Shown here one piece after another: positions 1-8,924 of a stretch of DNA of 64,000 bases. The translations under genes were made by a program, and so were the position numbers. The stretch is taken from positions 868,001-932,000 of the forward strand of contig NZ_AP023057.1 of the NCBI RefSeq assembly GCF_016629565.1, given 5' to 3'. The notes under the pieces were generated by a model that saw only the letters and a list, made by a program, of their open reading frames with translations, was not told the origin of the DNA and searched no databases. Numbering within the stretch: the first letter of the stretch is position 1; each line of letters opens with the position of its first letter. This DNA comes from Nitratiruptor sp. YY08-10. GTDB lineage: Bacteria; Campylobacterota; Campylobacteria; Campylobacterales; Nitratiruptoraceae.

Positions 1-746
1 AATTTCTCAATCATCACTATGCAGTAGTTGGTAAAGTCGGCCCCCAACATATTGAATACTTTAAAACATTGGAAAACATCATCGCGACGAAGCTGGAGAT
101 CTTGCACTCTAATCGGTTAAAAAAATCTTTTTTGTGGGACGGATTGCCTGTTAAAGATGATCCAAAATTTGTCAAATTTGGCTCAAATATCAAAAACGTC
201 AAAGCCGATTTGGATGGGGTATGCTGGGATCTTGAGTTGCAAGGAGAGGTTTTTCATTTCCAAGCGCCAATTTTAGGAGCGTTCAATGCCTTCAATATCA
301 CAGCTGCCATTTTGGTGGCAAAAGAGTTTGGTATCGATATGCAGACGCTGCAAAAAAGTGTATCACAGCTCAAAGGAGTTGAGCATAGACTCCAAAGAAT
401 TGAAGCCGGAGGCAAAAAGATCATCGACGATAGCTTCAATGGCAATTTGGAAGGGATGATTGCATCCTATGAACTTGTCAAAAGCTATCCTGGCAGAAAA
501 GTGGTGGTAACGCCCGGTATCGTTGAGAGTGACGAAAAAAGCAATATCGAACTGGCAAAAAAAATCAACGATGTTTTTGATCTTGCCATCTTAACGGGTA
601 AAATAAACAAAGAGATACTAAAAAAATATATCACTATTGATACGATTATCGTGGAAGATAAAAATGAGCTGCAAGATGTTCTTGCAAAAAAGACAAAAAG
701 TGGCGATTTGATCTTATTTAGTAACGATACTCCCTCGTTTATGTAA
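1..746 (+). CDS. murF: UDP-N-acetylmuramoyl-tripeptide--D-alanyl-D-alanine ligase (3' part)
   Basis: This is the C-terminal part (about 247 residues) of a Mur ligase; the start lies outside the window and the first complete codon begins at base 3. The family joins D-Ala-D-Ala to the UDP-MurNAc-tripeptide in the cytoplasm, using ATP. The Mur-ligase middle-domain motif around GAFNAFNITAA, the GVEHRLQ segment and the DDSFNGN segment are visible; the last two are typical of MurF rather than MurC/D/E. The Walker A motif must lie upstream. A small membrane peptide follows 8 bp downstream, then the TRAP permease. Confidence 0.9.
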   Translation, partial: FLNHHYAVVGKVGPQHIEYFKTLENIIATKLEILHSNRLKKSFLWDGLPVKDDPKFVKFGSNIKNVKADLDGVCWDLELQGEVFHFQAPILGAFNAFNITAAILVAKEFGIDMQTLQKSVSQLKGVEHRLQRIEAGGKKIIDDSFNGNLEGMIASYELVKSYPGRKVVVTPGIVESDEKSNIELAKKINDVFDLAILTGKINKEILKKYITIDTIIVEDKNELQDVLAKKTKSGDLILFSNDTPSFM

Positions 747-754
747 GGGATAAT

Positions 755-871
755 ATGGAAGATATAAAAGATTTTGCCATAGAGTTTTTGGCGATTATTG
801 CTTTAGTATTGATCGTTGTTGCTTTGCAGAAGGTTTTCGAATACATTTTCAAAAGGAAAATGGGTGAATAA
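755..871 (+). CDS. 38-residue single-pass membrane peptide
   Basis: An ATG ORF of 38 residues with a strongly hydrophobic middle (roughly residues 10-25) and a positively charged C-terminus ending in KRKMGE. It begins 8 bp after murF and its stop overlaps the GTG start of the TRAP permease by 8 bp, so the two are probably translationally coupled. An AAGGA inside its 3' end serves as the ribosome binding site of the next gene. It could be a small accessory subunit of the transporter, or only a leader that couples murF to the permease. I do not recognise the family. Confidence 0.55.
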   Translation: MEDIKDFAIEFLAIIALVLIVVALQKVFEYIFKRKMGE

Positions 872-2714
872 ACTCTCTTTATGGATTGATAAGCTCAATA
901 GATTTTTTGCCTATTTCAGTGCTTTGATTGCATTAATTCTTGCCTTTTTGGTTTTTTATGATGCTTTCATGCGCTACCTCTTTCATGAAGGCTCTATCGC
1001 TCTGCAAGAGCTCGAGTGGTACTTTTTTGATCTCACTTTCTTGCTTAGCAGCGGATTTGCTCTCAAGCATGATAAACATGTACGGGTCGATATCTTTTAT
1101 GAGCGTTTTTCTCCAAAGACAAAAGCATTGATCAATTTTTACGATGCATTGCTGCTTATCATTCCTTTTTCAGTGATTATTCTTTACTATTCAGGGATTT
1201 TCACATGGCAAAGTTTCTTACAGCATGAGGCATCGAGTGACCCTGGCGGTCTTCCATATAGGTGGCTTATCAAATCAGCGATTGTCCTTTTTGCATTGTT
1301 GCTCTTTCTGCAAGCTATCAGTGAAATCATCAAAATTTCGCAAAAAATAGAGTGGAAAAAGGCTTTTTTCATTGCAGTTTTGATCGTGGTTACGGTCGTA
1401 GCCTTTCGATTTGTTGATTTGTACTACTTTTTGCACCCGGCTCTTTTGATGTTTGGACTCTCTTTGGTTCTTTTGATGCTTGGATTTCGGGTGGCCTTTG
1501 TCTTTGCCGCTTCTGCAATCGTTTTTGCATTGATCGATGCGGATTTGAGCTTTGCCATTTTTAAGATGCTTCCGATGCGCATTTATGGCATCATGCAAAA
1601 CTTCACGCTGATGGCTGTCCCTCTTTTCATCTTGATGGGGCTCATTTTGGAAAAGAGCCAAATCGCCAAATCTTTATTGGAAAATCTTGGACTGATGTTT
1701 GGCAATATCCGAGGTGGACTGGCTGTGGGTGTCGTGATTGTTGGAGCGATATTGGCCGCGGCAACGGGAATAGTCGGGGCAAGTGTGGTGATGATGAGTG
1801 TGATAACGCTGCCTGTGATGATCCGCTATGGATATGACAAGACACTTGCTAGTGGAACGATTGCTGCAAGCGGAACACTTGGACAGATCATCCCTCCTTC
1901 CATCGTTCTCATTGTACTTGGAGATGTTTTGAGTGTAAGTGTTGGCGATCTGTTTAAATCGGCAGTTATACCAGGACTTTTACTGGTCTTTTTTTATATT
2001 GTTTATATTCTTACATTTGCTTTTTTAAAACCAAATGTTGCACCGGCTATCAAACTGGAGAAAAAACCGACTGTTTTGGAACTGACAAAAGCCATCATTC
2101 CATCTTTTGCCCTGATTTTGGCAGTGCTTGGATCTATTTTTGCTGGAATTGCCACTCCAACTGAGTCTGCAGCCATGGGTGTCGTGGGCGCCTTGATTTT
2201 AACGCTGCTTACAAAAACGCTCAATCAAGAGATGATTGTTTATGTAACGATTGAGACAGTAAAGCTGAGCGCTATGATTTTTACTATTTTGATCGGTGCC
2301 ACTGCATTTAGTCTTGTTTTTAATGAGATTGGCGGTGAAGAGCTTGTAAAACAGTTTTTTGCCTATCAAATAGGTAATAAAGAGACTTTCTTGCTTGTTT
2401 CCATGGCGATTATCTTTCTCCTTGGATTTTTTATCGATTTCGTTGAGATCTCTTTTGTTGTGATCCCTCTTTTTGTTCCGCTTCTTGCACATTTCAATAT
2501 CGATCCTTTGTGGTTTGGCATCTTAGTGGCACTCAATTTGCAAGCTTCTTTCTTGACACCCCCATTTGGATTTAGTCTTTTTTATCTCAAAGGTGCGGCC
2601 GGTGATCTCGTAAAAACAAAAGATATCTATAAAGGTGTCATTCCATATATCCTTTTACAGATCGTTGTGCTTGTAATCATCTATCTCTTTCCATCTTTGA
2701 TAAAGGTGTTTTGA
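864..2714 (+). CDS. TRAP transporter, fused small (DctQ) and large (DctM) permease
   Basis: A 616-residue polytopic membrane protein. Residues about 1-165 resemble the four-helix DctQ small subunit (note the ELEWYFFD region) and the remainder is the DctM large subunit, with typical GIVGASVVMMSV and FGFSLFYLKG segments near helix hairpins. TRAP systems import organic acids using an ion gradient and a periplasmic binding protein. I choose GTG 864, with AAGGA at 853-857; an upstream TTG at 816 in the same frame lies inside the preceding peptide gene and has no better site. No periplasmic binding-protein gene lies next to it in this window. The stop overlaps the HIT gene start by 1 bp. Confidence 0.9.
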   Translation: MNKLSLWIDKLNRFFAYFSALIALILAFLVFYDAFMRYLFHEGSIALQELEWYFFDLTFLLSSGFALKHDKHVRVDIFYERFSPKTKALINFYDALLLIIPFSVIILYYSGIFTWQSFLQHEASSDPGGLPYRWLIKSAIVLFALLLFLQAISEIIKISQKIEWKKAFFIAVLIVVTVVAFRFVDLYYFLHPALLMFGLSLVLLMLGFRVAFVFAASAIVFALIDADLSFAIFKMLPMRIYGIMQNFTLMAVPLFILMGLILEKSQIAKSLLENLGLMFGNIRGGLAVGVVIVGAILAAATGIVGASVVMMSVITLPVMIRYGYDKTLASGTIAASGTLGQIIPPSIVLIVLGDVLSVSVGDLFKSAVIPGLLLVFFYIVYILTFAFLKPNVAPAIKLEKKPTVLELTKAIIPSFALILAVLGSIFAGIATPTESAAMGVVGALILTLLTKTLNQEMIVYVTIETVKLSAMIFTILIGATAFSLVFNEIGGEELVKQFFAYQIGNKETFLLVSMAIIFLLGFFIDFVEISFVVIPLFVPLLAHFNIDPLWFGILVALNLQASFLTPPFGFSLFYLKGAAGDLVKTKDIYKGVIPYILLQIVVLVIIYLFPSLIKVF

Positions 2715-3211
2715 TGTATGATATTGTATATGCCCCATGGCGAAGTGAGTATGTGACGAGGAAAAAAATCAAAGGGTGTGTATTTTGCTATATTGTCAAG
2801 CATCCTGAAGAGGATGAAGAACTTGGAGTGCTTTATAGAGCCAAATACTCTTTTGTTGTTATGAACAAATACCCCTATACGCCGGGTCATTTTATGGTTA
2901 TTCCAAATCAGCATATCGATAATTTGGAAAATTTGCCACAAGAGCATTGGGAAGAGATTTCACGATTGACGAAACAAGGGGTAGCTTTACTGAAAAATGT
3001 ACTCAATGCCGAGGGCGTCAACATTGGTATGAATTTAGGAGCAGCAGCAGGAGCAGGGATAGCAGAACATATCCACATGCATCTGGTACCAAGGTGGCAA
3101 AGGGATACGAACTTTATCACAACAATTGGCCATACAAGAGTCTATAGCACTGATTTTTTCAAAATATATAAGAAACTGAAAAGCCATGCAAAGGAGTATT
3201 TTGAAGGGTAG
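2714..3211 (+). CDS. HIT family nucleotide hydrolase/transferase
   Basis: A 165-residue histidine-triad protein. The signature HIHMHLVPRW (His-x-His-x-His) is in the C-terminal half and an N-terminal CVFCYI segment resembles a metal-binding motif seen in some HIT proteins. Such enzymes cleave dinucleoside polyphosphates or nucleotide phosphoramidates; the exact substrate cannot be read from sequence. The ATG at 2714 overlaps the TRAP stop by one base (TGATG). The upstream TTG at 2711 is less likely. Confidence 0.88.
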   Translation: MYDIVYAPWRSEYVTRKKIKGCVFCYIVKHPEEDEELGVLYRAKYSFVVMNKYPYTPGHFMVIPNQHIDNLENLPQEHWEEISRLTKQGVALLKNVLNAEGVNIGMNLGAAAGAGIAEHIHMHLVPRWQRDTNFITTIGHTRVYSTDFFKIYKKLKSHAKEYFEG

Positions 3212-3542
3212 TCTGTATGAACTGCAGCATCTTTTGGATGAGTTTATCAAAGAGCGGGATTGGCAAAAGTATCACAGACCCAAAAATCTTGCCATGAGTA
3301 TTGCGATAGAAGCGGCAGAACTTATGGAACATTTTCAGTGGTGTGATAAAGATGCCAAAGAGTTTAGCCAATCAGAAAAGGCAGAAATTGGTGAAGAGAT
3401 GGCAGATGTGTTACACTATCTATTGCGACTCGCCTCGGTCCTTGATATAGATCTGTATGAGGCATCAAAGAAAAAGATTGCAAAAAATCAAAAGCGATTT
3501 CCGGTTGAAATGGCAAAAAGTATGAAAAAAAGCGGATGCTAA
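3201..3542 (+). CDS. MazG-like nucleotide pyrophosphohydrolase
   Basis: About 113 residues, all-alpha MazG/RS21-C6 type. The family's acidic metal-binding pattern is present: EAAELMEHFQW followed by EIGEEMADVLHYL, the ExxE...ExxD arrangement that binds Mg2+. These enzymes hydrolyse non-canonical or excess NTP/dNTPs to monophosphates. AAGGAG at 3191-3196 lies just before TTG 3201, which is my preferred start; ATG 3186 in the same frame would lengthen it by five residues. It overlaps the end of the HIT gene, so the two are cotranscribed, forming a likely nucleotide housecleaning pair. Confidence 0.8.
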   Translation: MKGSLYELQHLLDEFIKERDWQKYHRPKNLAMSIAIEAAELMEHFQWCDKDAKEFSQSEKAEIGEEMADVLHYLLRLASVLDIDLYEASKKKIAKNQKRFPVEMAKSMKKSGC

Positions 3543-3551
3543 GGAGAGTGA

Positions 3552-4316
3552 ATGCAAAAAAACAATATAACGGCGATTAAAGCTGCCTGGAATTTTTTTA
3601 AGGGAAATTATGCACTCAATTTTGGAGTCTTGGCAATTTTGATAGTTATTAGTCTTTTGGGTGCTATTCCAATTGTTGGAATGCTTTTTGTTTTGGCATA
3701 CTCCATTTTAAGCCTCAGCGTACAGATCTATTTTGGCAAAGCGCTTTTACAAGTGAAGAGCGAAGAAGAGATGGCCCAGGTAGCACAAGATTCTAAAATA
3801 GGGGATTTGCTGATTCAACATCTGCACGTTGCAGCCGGGGCATTTTTGGCTCTTTTCTTGCTTTCGCTTCTTTTTATGGCTCTTATGATGATGGTTATGG
3901 GAATGAATATGCATATGGATATGCAAACGATGCAAAACGGTATTGCCGTAGAGCAGGAAATGGCAGCCGGTTTCATGGCAAATGGGATACTTGGATTGGT
4001 GATATTGGTGATCGGAGCTTTTCTTTTTTACTTTTTTCCTAGTGTTATGGGAGAGGTGATTCGTTCAGAGACGTTCAATGATGGCTTTAAAAAAGTTTTT
4101 TTGCTTTTCAATCCAGGATATTGGAAACGATGCTTCAATAAAGAGTATTTTATCCTCATTCTCATTTGGTCTTTGATTCTTTTAGGCGTTTTTATGCTTT
4201 TGATACCGATGTCGATGAGTATCATTCTGTTGCCTCTTGTCCTTGTCATTGCCTATCTTTTGAGTCTTTATAATGCCGGTGTGTACGTTTTTGCTTCAGA
4301 ATATGCCAAAGAGTAG
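3552..4316 (+). CDS. Polytopic membrane protein with a methionine-rich segment
   Basis: A 254-residue protein with about five to six hydrophobic segments, start ATG preceded by AAGGAGAG. I do not recognise a named family; the overall look (repeated helical membrane segments, long hydrophobic C-terminal pair) resembles DUF4013-like or glycerophosphoryl-diesterase-associated membrane domains, but this is weak. Residues 109-127 contain ten methionines in 19 positions, with an alternating MxMxMxM pattern and one histidine, at the end of a membrane helix. Alternating Met is a known soft-metal (Cu/Ag) ligand pattern, so metal sensing or transport is possible but unproven. It sits in a run of + strand genes between a MazG-like gene and a thiamine-binding-type gene. 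Confidence 0.7.
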   Translation: MQKNNITAIKAAWNFFKGNYALNFGVLAILIVISLLGAIPIVGMLFVLAYSILSLSVQIYFGKALLQVKSEEEMAQVAQDSKIGDLLIQHLHVAAGAFLALFLLSLLFMALMMMVMGMNMHMDMQTMQNGIAVEQEMAAGFMANGILGLVILVIGAFLFYFFPSVMGEVIRSETFNDGFKKVFLLFNPGYWKRCFNKEYFILILIWSLILLGVFMLLIPMSMSIILLPLVLVIAYLLSLYNAGVYVFASEYAKE

Positions 4317-4332
4317 AGACGAAGGAGAGTAG

Positions 4333-4638
4333 ATGTCGGTTCTAATGGAGATAGCGATGTTTCCAACGGATGTTGGTGAGAGTAAAAGCAAGTATGTAGC
4401 TGAGGTTTTAAAGGTTATTGAAGCAAGTGGACTGCCATATCAACTCACTCCCATGGCGACTATCGTCGAGGGAGAGAGTGTGGAAGAGGTGAGCGCGTTG
4501 ATTCCAAAAATGTACCATGCTCTGGAAAAGATGGGATGCAAACGGGTGTACAGTGTAGTAAAGTTTGATATCAGGCCAGGGAAAAAAGATAGATTAAAAC
4601 AAAAGGTTGAATCAGTGCAGAAGCATCTCTCTTCATAA
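4333..4638 (+). CDS. MTH1187 (YkoF-like) family thiamine-binding protein
   Basis: A 101-residue ferredoxin-like fold protein of the MTH1187/YqgV (DUF77) family. The recognisable parts are the N-terminal MEIAMFPTDVGES, the central YQLTPMATIVEGE and the DIRPGKKDR-like C-terminal segment. Members bind thiamine or its hydroxymethylpyrimidine moiety, usually in the cytoplasm. AAGGAGAG precedes the ATG. Its 3' end overlaps the convergent pdxA by 6 bp. Confidence 0.8.
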   Translation: MSVLMEIAMFPTDVGESKSKYVAEVLKVIEASGLPYQLTPMATIVEGESVEEVSALIPKMYHALEKMGCKRVYSVVKFDIRPGKKDRLKQKVESVQKHLSS

Positions 4639-5547
4639 GTGGGAGATGGCATATTGCACAGCATTGAGATAACTTTGTGTATTGGCTTGGTTTTTATAGG
4701 CAATATCAAAAGCGGTGCCATGATCCACTGAAGTTCGTAAAATGGGGAGATTGAGTGAGACATTGATTGACTCATCAAAATAGAGTGCTTTTAAAGGCGC
4801 CAAGCCCTGATCATGGTACATTGCGACAATGTGAGTAAGATTTTTTCTAAAATTTGGCGTAAACGCTACATCAGGTACAACTGGACCGAAAAAGATTTCT
4901 TTTTTGACTGCTTTGTTTGCTTTGTCGATCGCTTTTTTTATTACTTTTTCTTCATCGCCCAGTGCTCCCCCGTCACCGGCGTGCGGATTGAGACCCAAAA
5001 CGGCAACAGGTTTATTAGGCGCAGCTTCACGGTAAAAATCGATTAAAAATTGAGCGAGTCTCTTTTTTTCGATGCAACTCGGTACTTTTTTCAAAGGGAT
5101 ATGTTCCGTAAAAAGAGCTACAAAAAGTTTTGGGCAGCCAAGCATCATGATGGCCTCTTTTTTGAATCTCTTTCGCATATAATCTGTATGGCCCTTGTAG
5201 GGGATATTCGCTTTCATCCAAGCTTCTTTATGGATTGGTAGAGTAACTAGCGCTTCGCAAATGCCGGAATTGGTAAATTCAACCGCCTTTTGGAAAGCAC
5301 GGAACGAAAAAACACCGCTTTTTTTACTCACTTTTCCAGGTTTTATCGGAAAATCGCCTTTGACATACTCTATTTCAAAATCATTTGGAATATGCATATT
5401 TAAAAGTCTGGCTGCTTTTTGAATCATTTCATAATTGGTAAAGTAAAGGGGAGTGCAAGACTGTTTGATAATATCATGGCATTTTAGAGCAATTTCTGGG
5501 CCGATACCGTTAAAATCGCCAAGGCTAATGGCAATGACTGGCTTCAT
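4633..5547 (-). CDS. pdxA: 4-hydroxythreonine-4-phosphate dehydrogenase
   Basis: A 304-residue PdxA. It oxidises 4-phosphohydroxy-L-threonine to an amino-ketone used by PdxJ in pyridoxal 5'-phosphate synthesis. Family motifs visible in order: [13 protein letters not shown] near the N-terminus, PIHKEAW, KGHTDYM, GLNPHAGDGG and MYHDQGLAPLK near the C-terminus, containing the His residues that bind the divalent metal. It is downstream of pdxJ and overlaps it by 23 bp, so the two are translated from one message. Confidence 0.96.
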   Translation of the reverse strand: MKPVIAISLGDFNGIGPEIALKCHDIIKQSCTPLYFTNYEMIQKAARLLNMHIPNDFEIEYVKGDFPIKPGKVSKKSGVFSFRAFQKAVEFTNSGICEALVTLPIHKEAWMKANIPYKGHTDYMRKRFKKEAIMMLGCPKLFVALFTEHIPLKKVPSCIEKKRLAQFLIDFYREAAPNKPVAVLGLNPHAGDGGALGDEEKVIKKAIDKANKAVKKEIFFGPVVPDVAFTPNFRKNLTHIVAMYHDQGLAPLKALYFDESINVSLNLPILRTSVDHGTAFDIAYKNQANTQSYLNAVQYAISHL

Positions 5548-6322
5548 CGATTAATTCTTTCATCTTCTTTACCGCCTCGAAGAGGCCGTCCCAAATACTT
5601 CTAGCGATGATGCTTTGGCCGATATTAAGTTCAATAATATTTGGCATTGCAGCAATTGTTCCGACATTTTGGTAGTTAAGACCATGTCCAGCGGCTACGA
5701 GCAGTCCCGATTTTGCAGCGTAAATCGCAGCGTTTTCCAAGTCCCCGATAGCGAGGGAGAGCCTATCTTGCAGTTCTTTTCGAGAAAGTTCCAAAGATTT
5801 GATGGAGTGGGGCGTTTTGGATAGATTGGAATAGAGCATTGCATAGATATTTGCATACTCTCCTGTATGCAGTTCCACCATATCGGCTCCCGTATCGGCA
5901 CAGGCCGCTAGGATTTCGATATCCGGATCGATAAACAAGGAGACATCTATCTCTTTCGCTTTCAGTTTTTCTATGGCATCACTGATGCGCTCATACTGTC
6001 CAATGACGTCAAGACCACCTTCTGTAGTCACCTCTTCTCGCTTTTCAGGGACAAGTGTTGCTCTGTGAGGCTTGAGCTGTGCAACGATGTCAATGATATC
6101 CGGATCAATGCTGCACTCCATATTCACCGGAAGAGAGGAGAGCTCAATAATTTTTTTTGCATCATAATCGTTGATATGTCGTCTGTCTTCACGAAGATGG
6201 ATGGTTATCTGATCTGCTCCTGCTCTTTTCACGATGGAAAGAGCTTCTATGGGATCGGGATCATTGATTTTTCTCGCTTCTCTCAGTACTGCAATATGAT
6301 CGATGTTGACACCGAGTTTCAT
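5525..6322 (-). CDS. pdxJ: Pyridoxine 5'-phosphate synthase
   Basis: A 265-residue PdxJ, a TIM barrel that condenses the PdxA product with 1-deoxyxylulose 5-phosphate to give pyridoxine 5'-phosphate. The N-terminal [15 protein letters not shown], the HLREDRRHI segment, the ELHTGEYA segment and AAGHGLNY near the end are diagnostic. It overlaps tgt upstream by 4 bp (ATGA) and pdxA downstream by 23 bp, forming a tgt-pdxJ-pdxA operon. Confidence 0.96.
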   Translation of the reverse strand: MKLGVNIDHIAVLREARKINDPDPIEALSIVKRAGADQITIHLREDRRHINDYDAKKIIELSSLPVNMECSIDPDIIDIVAQLKPHRATLVPEKREEVTTEGGLDVIGQYERISDAIEKLKAKEIDVSLFIDPDIEILAACADTGADMVELHTGEYANIYAMLYSNLSKTPHSIKSLELSRKELQDRLSLAIGDLENAAIYAAKSGLLVAAGHGLNYQNVGTIAAMPNIIELNIGQSIIARSIWDGLFEAVKKMKELIDEASHCH

Positions 6323-7440
6323 GATTGTCTCCTTGCGTAAAATGCTTTTTTAAACGCTTTATATTCACCCTTTTGGATTGCTTCTCTTGCTTCTTTCATG
6401 AGCGTTAGATAGTAGTGCAGATTGTGAATGGAAGCGAGCCGGTAATATGTCAGCTCTTTTGCTCTGTAAAGATGGTTGAGATAGGCTCTTGTATAGTTTT
6501 GACATGTATAGCAGTTACAATTTTCGTCGATAGGGTTTTGATCAAGCTTATATTTTGCAGCTTTGATGTTGAGTCTGCCAAAAGAGGTAAATATCGTCCC
6601 GTTTCGTGCATTTCTTGTTGGCATCACACAATCGAACATATCTACGCCTCGGTCGATACATTCAACCAAATCTTCTGGTGTGCCTACGCCCATGAGATAT
6701 CTTGGTTTGTTTTTGGGCATAAAAGGAGTTGTGAACTCTACTGTATCATACATGACGTTATTTTCCTCTCCTACGCTGAGCCCTCCTATAGCAAATCCGT
6801 CGAAATCGAGAGCCGTCAGTTCCATAGCGCTTTTTTTACGAAATACGTAATCGGTTCCGCCTTGGATAATGGCAAAGATATTTTGGCTGGTTCCTATGCC
6901 TTGTGCTTGCATTTTTTTGTGGTATTCGATCGACTCTTGTGCCCATCGGGTGGTTCGATCGACAGAGAGTGCAAGACGCTCTTTAGTTGCCGGAAGCGCG
7001 ACCAGATCATCTAAAATCATCATAATGTCACTACCAAGATTGTATTGGATGTCTAAAACTTTTTGCGGAGTAAAAAAGTGTTTGGTACCATCTATGTGGC
7101 TTTGGAATTGAATGCCTTTTTCATTGGCTTTGCTGATATCGCTAAGACTGAAAGCTTGAAAGCCACCACTATCTGTCAGGAAGCTTCGATTGTAACCGGT
7201 AAATCCGTGTAGTCCTCCAAGTTTTTTGACCACATCGTCTCCCGGTCTTAGATATAAATGGTATGTGTTTGCCAAAATAATTTGTGTTTGAAGGATGTCT
7301 CTCAAGTCGATAGTATCGAGAGATTTTACACTGGCAGCCGTTCCGACAGGCATAAACACTGGCGTTTTTATGGTAGAATGTGATGTTTTTATAGTACAGG
7401 CTCTGGCGTTATTGTCGGTAGCGTCAATAAAAAAATCCAA
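6319..7440 (-). CDS. tgt: Queuine/preQ1 tRNA-ribosyltransferase
   Basis: A 373-residue bacterial TGT that exchanges guanine 34 for preQ1 in tRNAs with GUN anticodons. Visible: [10 protein letters not shown] with the catalytic Asp region, GGLSVGEE, the YLMGVG and [14 protein letters not shown] segments, and the zinc site CNCYTC with a downstream His in SIHNLHYY. The start is TTG at 7440, supported by AAAGGAAAT six bases upstream. It is the first gene of the operon with pdxJ and pdxA and is divergent from the COG3400 gene across about 25 bp. Confidence 0.96.
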   Translation of the reverse strand: MDFFIDATDNNARACTIKTSHSTIKTPVFMPVGTAASVKSLDTIDLRDILQTQIILANTYHLYLRPGDDVVKKLGGLHGFTGYNRSFLTDSGGFQAFSLSDISKANEKGIQFQSHIDGTKHFFTPQKVLDIQYNLGSDIMMILDDLVALPATKERLALSVDRTTRWAQESIEYHKKMQAQGIGTSQNIFAIIQGGTDYVFRKKSAMELTALDFDGFAIGGLSVGEENNVMYDTVEFTTPFMPKNKPRYLMGVGTPEDLVECIDRGVDMFDCVMPTRNARNGTIFTSFGRLNIKAAKYKLDQNPIDENCNCYTCQNYTRAYLNHLYRAKELTYYRLASIHNLHYYLTLMKEAREAIQKGEYKAFKKAFYARRQS

Positions 7441-7465
7441 TAAATTTCCTTTATAAAGGGGCTTG

Positions 7466-8875
7466 GTGCAAACCCATGTTTTAGTACTTGCTGATGGAAT
7501 TGTAGCAAAACATCTATTACAAAGAATTGTAAAAAATCAAGTAACGAACAATCTCTATCATATCGTCTATAACGATCCTGCTATCAAACCCTCACAGAGT
7601 GCAGAAAACATTCTTTATTATCATTTTGATCCCACTTCGTTTGTGAAGCTTTCACGCCTCTTTAATAAAAAATATAACGAAGTGATAATCGTTTTAGGCA
7701 ATAAAATCGATACCGTTGCATCTTTTGAAAACGTTCGAAGACTCGATAACAATGTCAATATTGTCGTGTTGGATAAATGGGATTTAAAGTTTCAAGGAAA
7801 AAATTTCCGATTACTCAATGCAAATGAAATTCTTGCTAGCAGGGTAATGGACTATTTCCCAAATGTTCCTGTTATCGCACAAAATGTGGGACTTGGTTTG
7901 GGTGAAATTATGGAAGTTCTTGTCCCTTTTGGAAGCAGTTATGTCTATCGGCATATCGGATCCATTGAACAAAAAAACTGGAAAATAGCTGCTATATATA
8001 GAAATAATAAACTCTTGCTCCCCACTCCAAGCAGAATGATATGGCCAAATGATATTCTTTTACTTATCGGCGATCCGGATGTTTTGAAAAACGTCTATCG
8101 CTCTATCAAAAGAGAAGTGGGACAGTTTCCTATGCCATTTGGTACCAACTCCTATCTGCTTGTGGATATGGAGGAGTTGAGTCCTAAATCGATCCGGCAT
8201 ATGGTGTTGAGTGGAGTATATGCGCATAGCCGTTTCAAAGATAAAAAGCTTTTTATCCGCGTTGTCAACCCAAACGACATCGGACTGTTGCAGTTTATCA
8301 AGAATTATGACGGTGATACGATTGAGGTGATGGTGGATTACCGTTACAGATCGTTGCAACAAAATGTTCAAGAAGATCTTGAACATCGGCGTATCGGCCT
8401 TTTTATGCTTCATCACAAAACATTCATGAAAAGACATTGTCGCTCGCTTTTATATGAGATGAACATTCCAGTTTTTTCGCTCGCCGACTCATCCTTGTCC
8501 AAAATAAAAGAGTTGGAATTGATTTTGACAAAAAATCAAAAACTAGAAACCATATCTTCCATCGTTTTTGATATCGCGATTCAATTAAAAATTTCGTTGA
8601 AACTTGTAGAGTATCTTGAACAAAGTTCTGCCCAGACACAAGAGATAATCGAGCATTTTGAAAATCTTGCAAATATTTTTTCCAAACCGATAGTGATAGA
8701 AAAAACAAGATCAAATCCCATTCGTATGCTCAGATCGAAAGAAGATTTGCTTTTGGTCTATCCTTTTAGCCAAAAAGTGGCACAATCCACATTTTTTAAT
8801 CCTTTTTGTACCGATCCGGAAGCTCTTTTTTACAAACTTGGTATGCACCACCAGATGTTTATTCCTGTAACCTAA
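7466..8875 (+). CDS. COG3400-type TrkA-like (RCK domain) protein
   Basis: About 469 residues without membrane segments. The N-terminal [18 protein letters not shown] and the following alternating beta-alpha pattern look like a Rossmann/RCK-N nucleotide-binding fold as in TrkA and KefC, and a TrkA-C-like stretch lies around residues 130-210. A conserved family of this layout sits beside tgt or aroB in Campylobacterota. By analogy it could regulate potassium transport; no channel gene is adjacent. AAAGGGG at 7456-7461 favours GTG 7466 over TTG 7463. Confidence 0.75.
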   Translation: MQTHVLVLADGIVAKHLLQRIVKNQVTNNLYHIVYNDPAIKPSQSAENILYYHFDPTSFVKLSRLFNKKYNEVIIVLGNKIDTVASFENVRRLDNNVNIVVLDKWDLKFQGKNFRLLNANEILASRVMDYFPNVPVIAQNVGLGLGEIMEVLVPFGSSYVYRHIGSIEQKNWKIAAIYRNNKLLLPTPSRMIWPNDILLLIGDPDVLKNVYRSIKREVGQFPMPFGTNSYLLVDMEELSPKSIRHMVLSGVYAHSRFKDKKLFIRVVNPNDIGLLQFIKNYDGDTIEVMVDYRYRSLQQNVQEDLEHRRIGLFMLHHKTFMKRHCRSLLYEMNIPVFSLADSSLSKIKELELILTKNQKLETISSIVFDIAIQLKISLKLVEYLEQSSAQTQEIIEHFENLANIFSKPIVIEKTRSNPIRMLRSKEDLLLVYPFSQKVAQSTFFNPFCTDPEALFYKLGMHHQMFIPVT

Positions 8876-8893
8876 AAGAAAGAGAACTTTTTT

Positions 8894-8899
8894 TATAAT
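8894..8899 (+). promoter_or_regulatory. Candidate -10 box for the aroB operon
   Basis: TATAAT lies 26 bases before the aroB start in the 49-bp gap after the COG3400 gene, within a T-rich tract. No convincing -35 hexamer is seen, which is common for sigma-70 promoters in this group. It would drive aroB-mscS-mtaB and the genes behind them. Confidence 0.5.
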
Positions 8900-8924
8900 T
8901 GTATAAAACTAAAAAAGGTGATTT

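Noticed and set aside
3747-3935. Histidine-rich minus-strand ORF (MHRLHIHMHIHSHNHHH region)
   Set aside because: It is the antisense shadow of the Met-rich segment (ATG codons read as CAT on the other strand); no ribosome site and inside a real gene.
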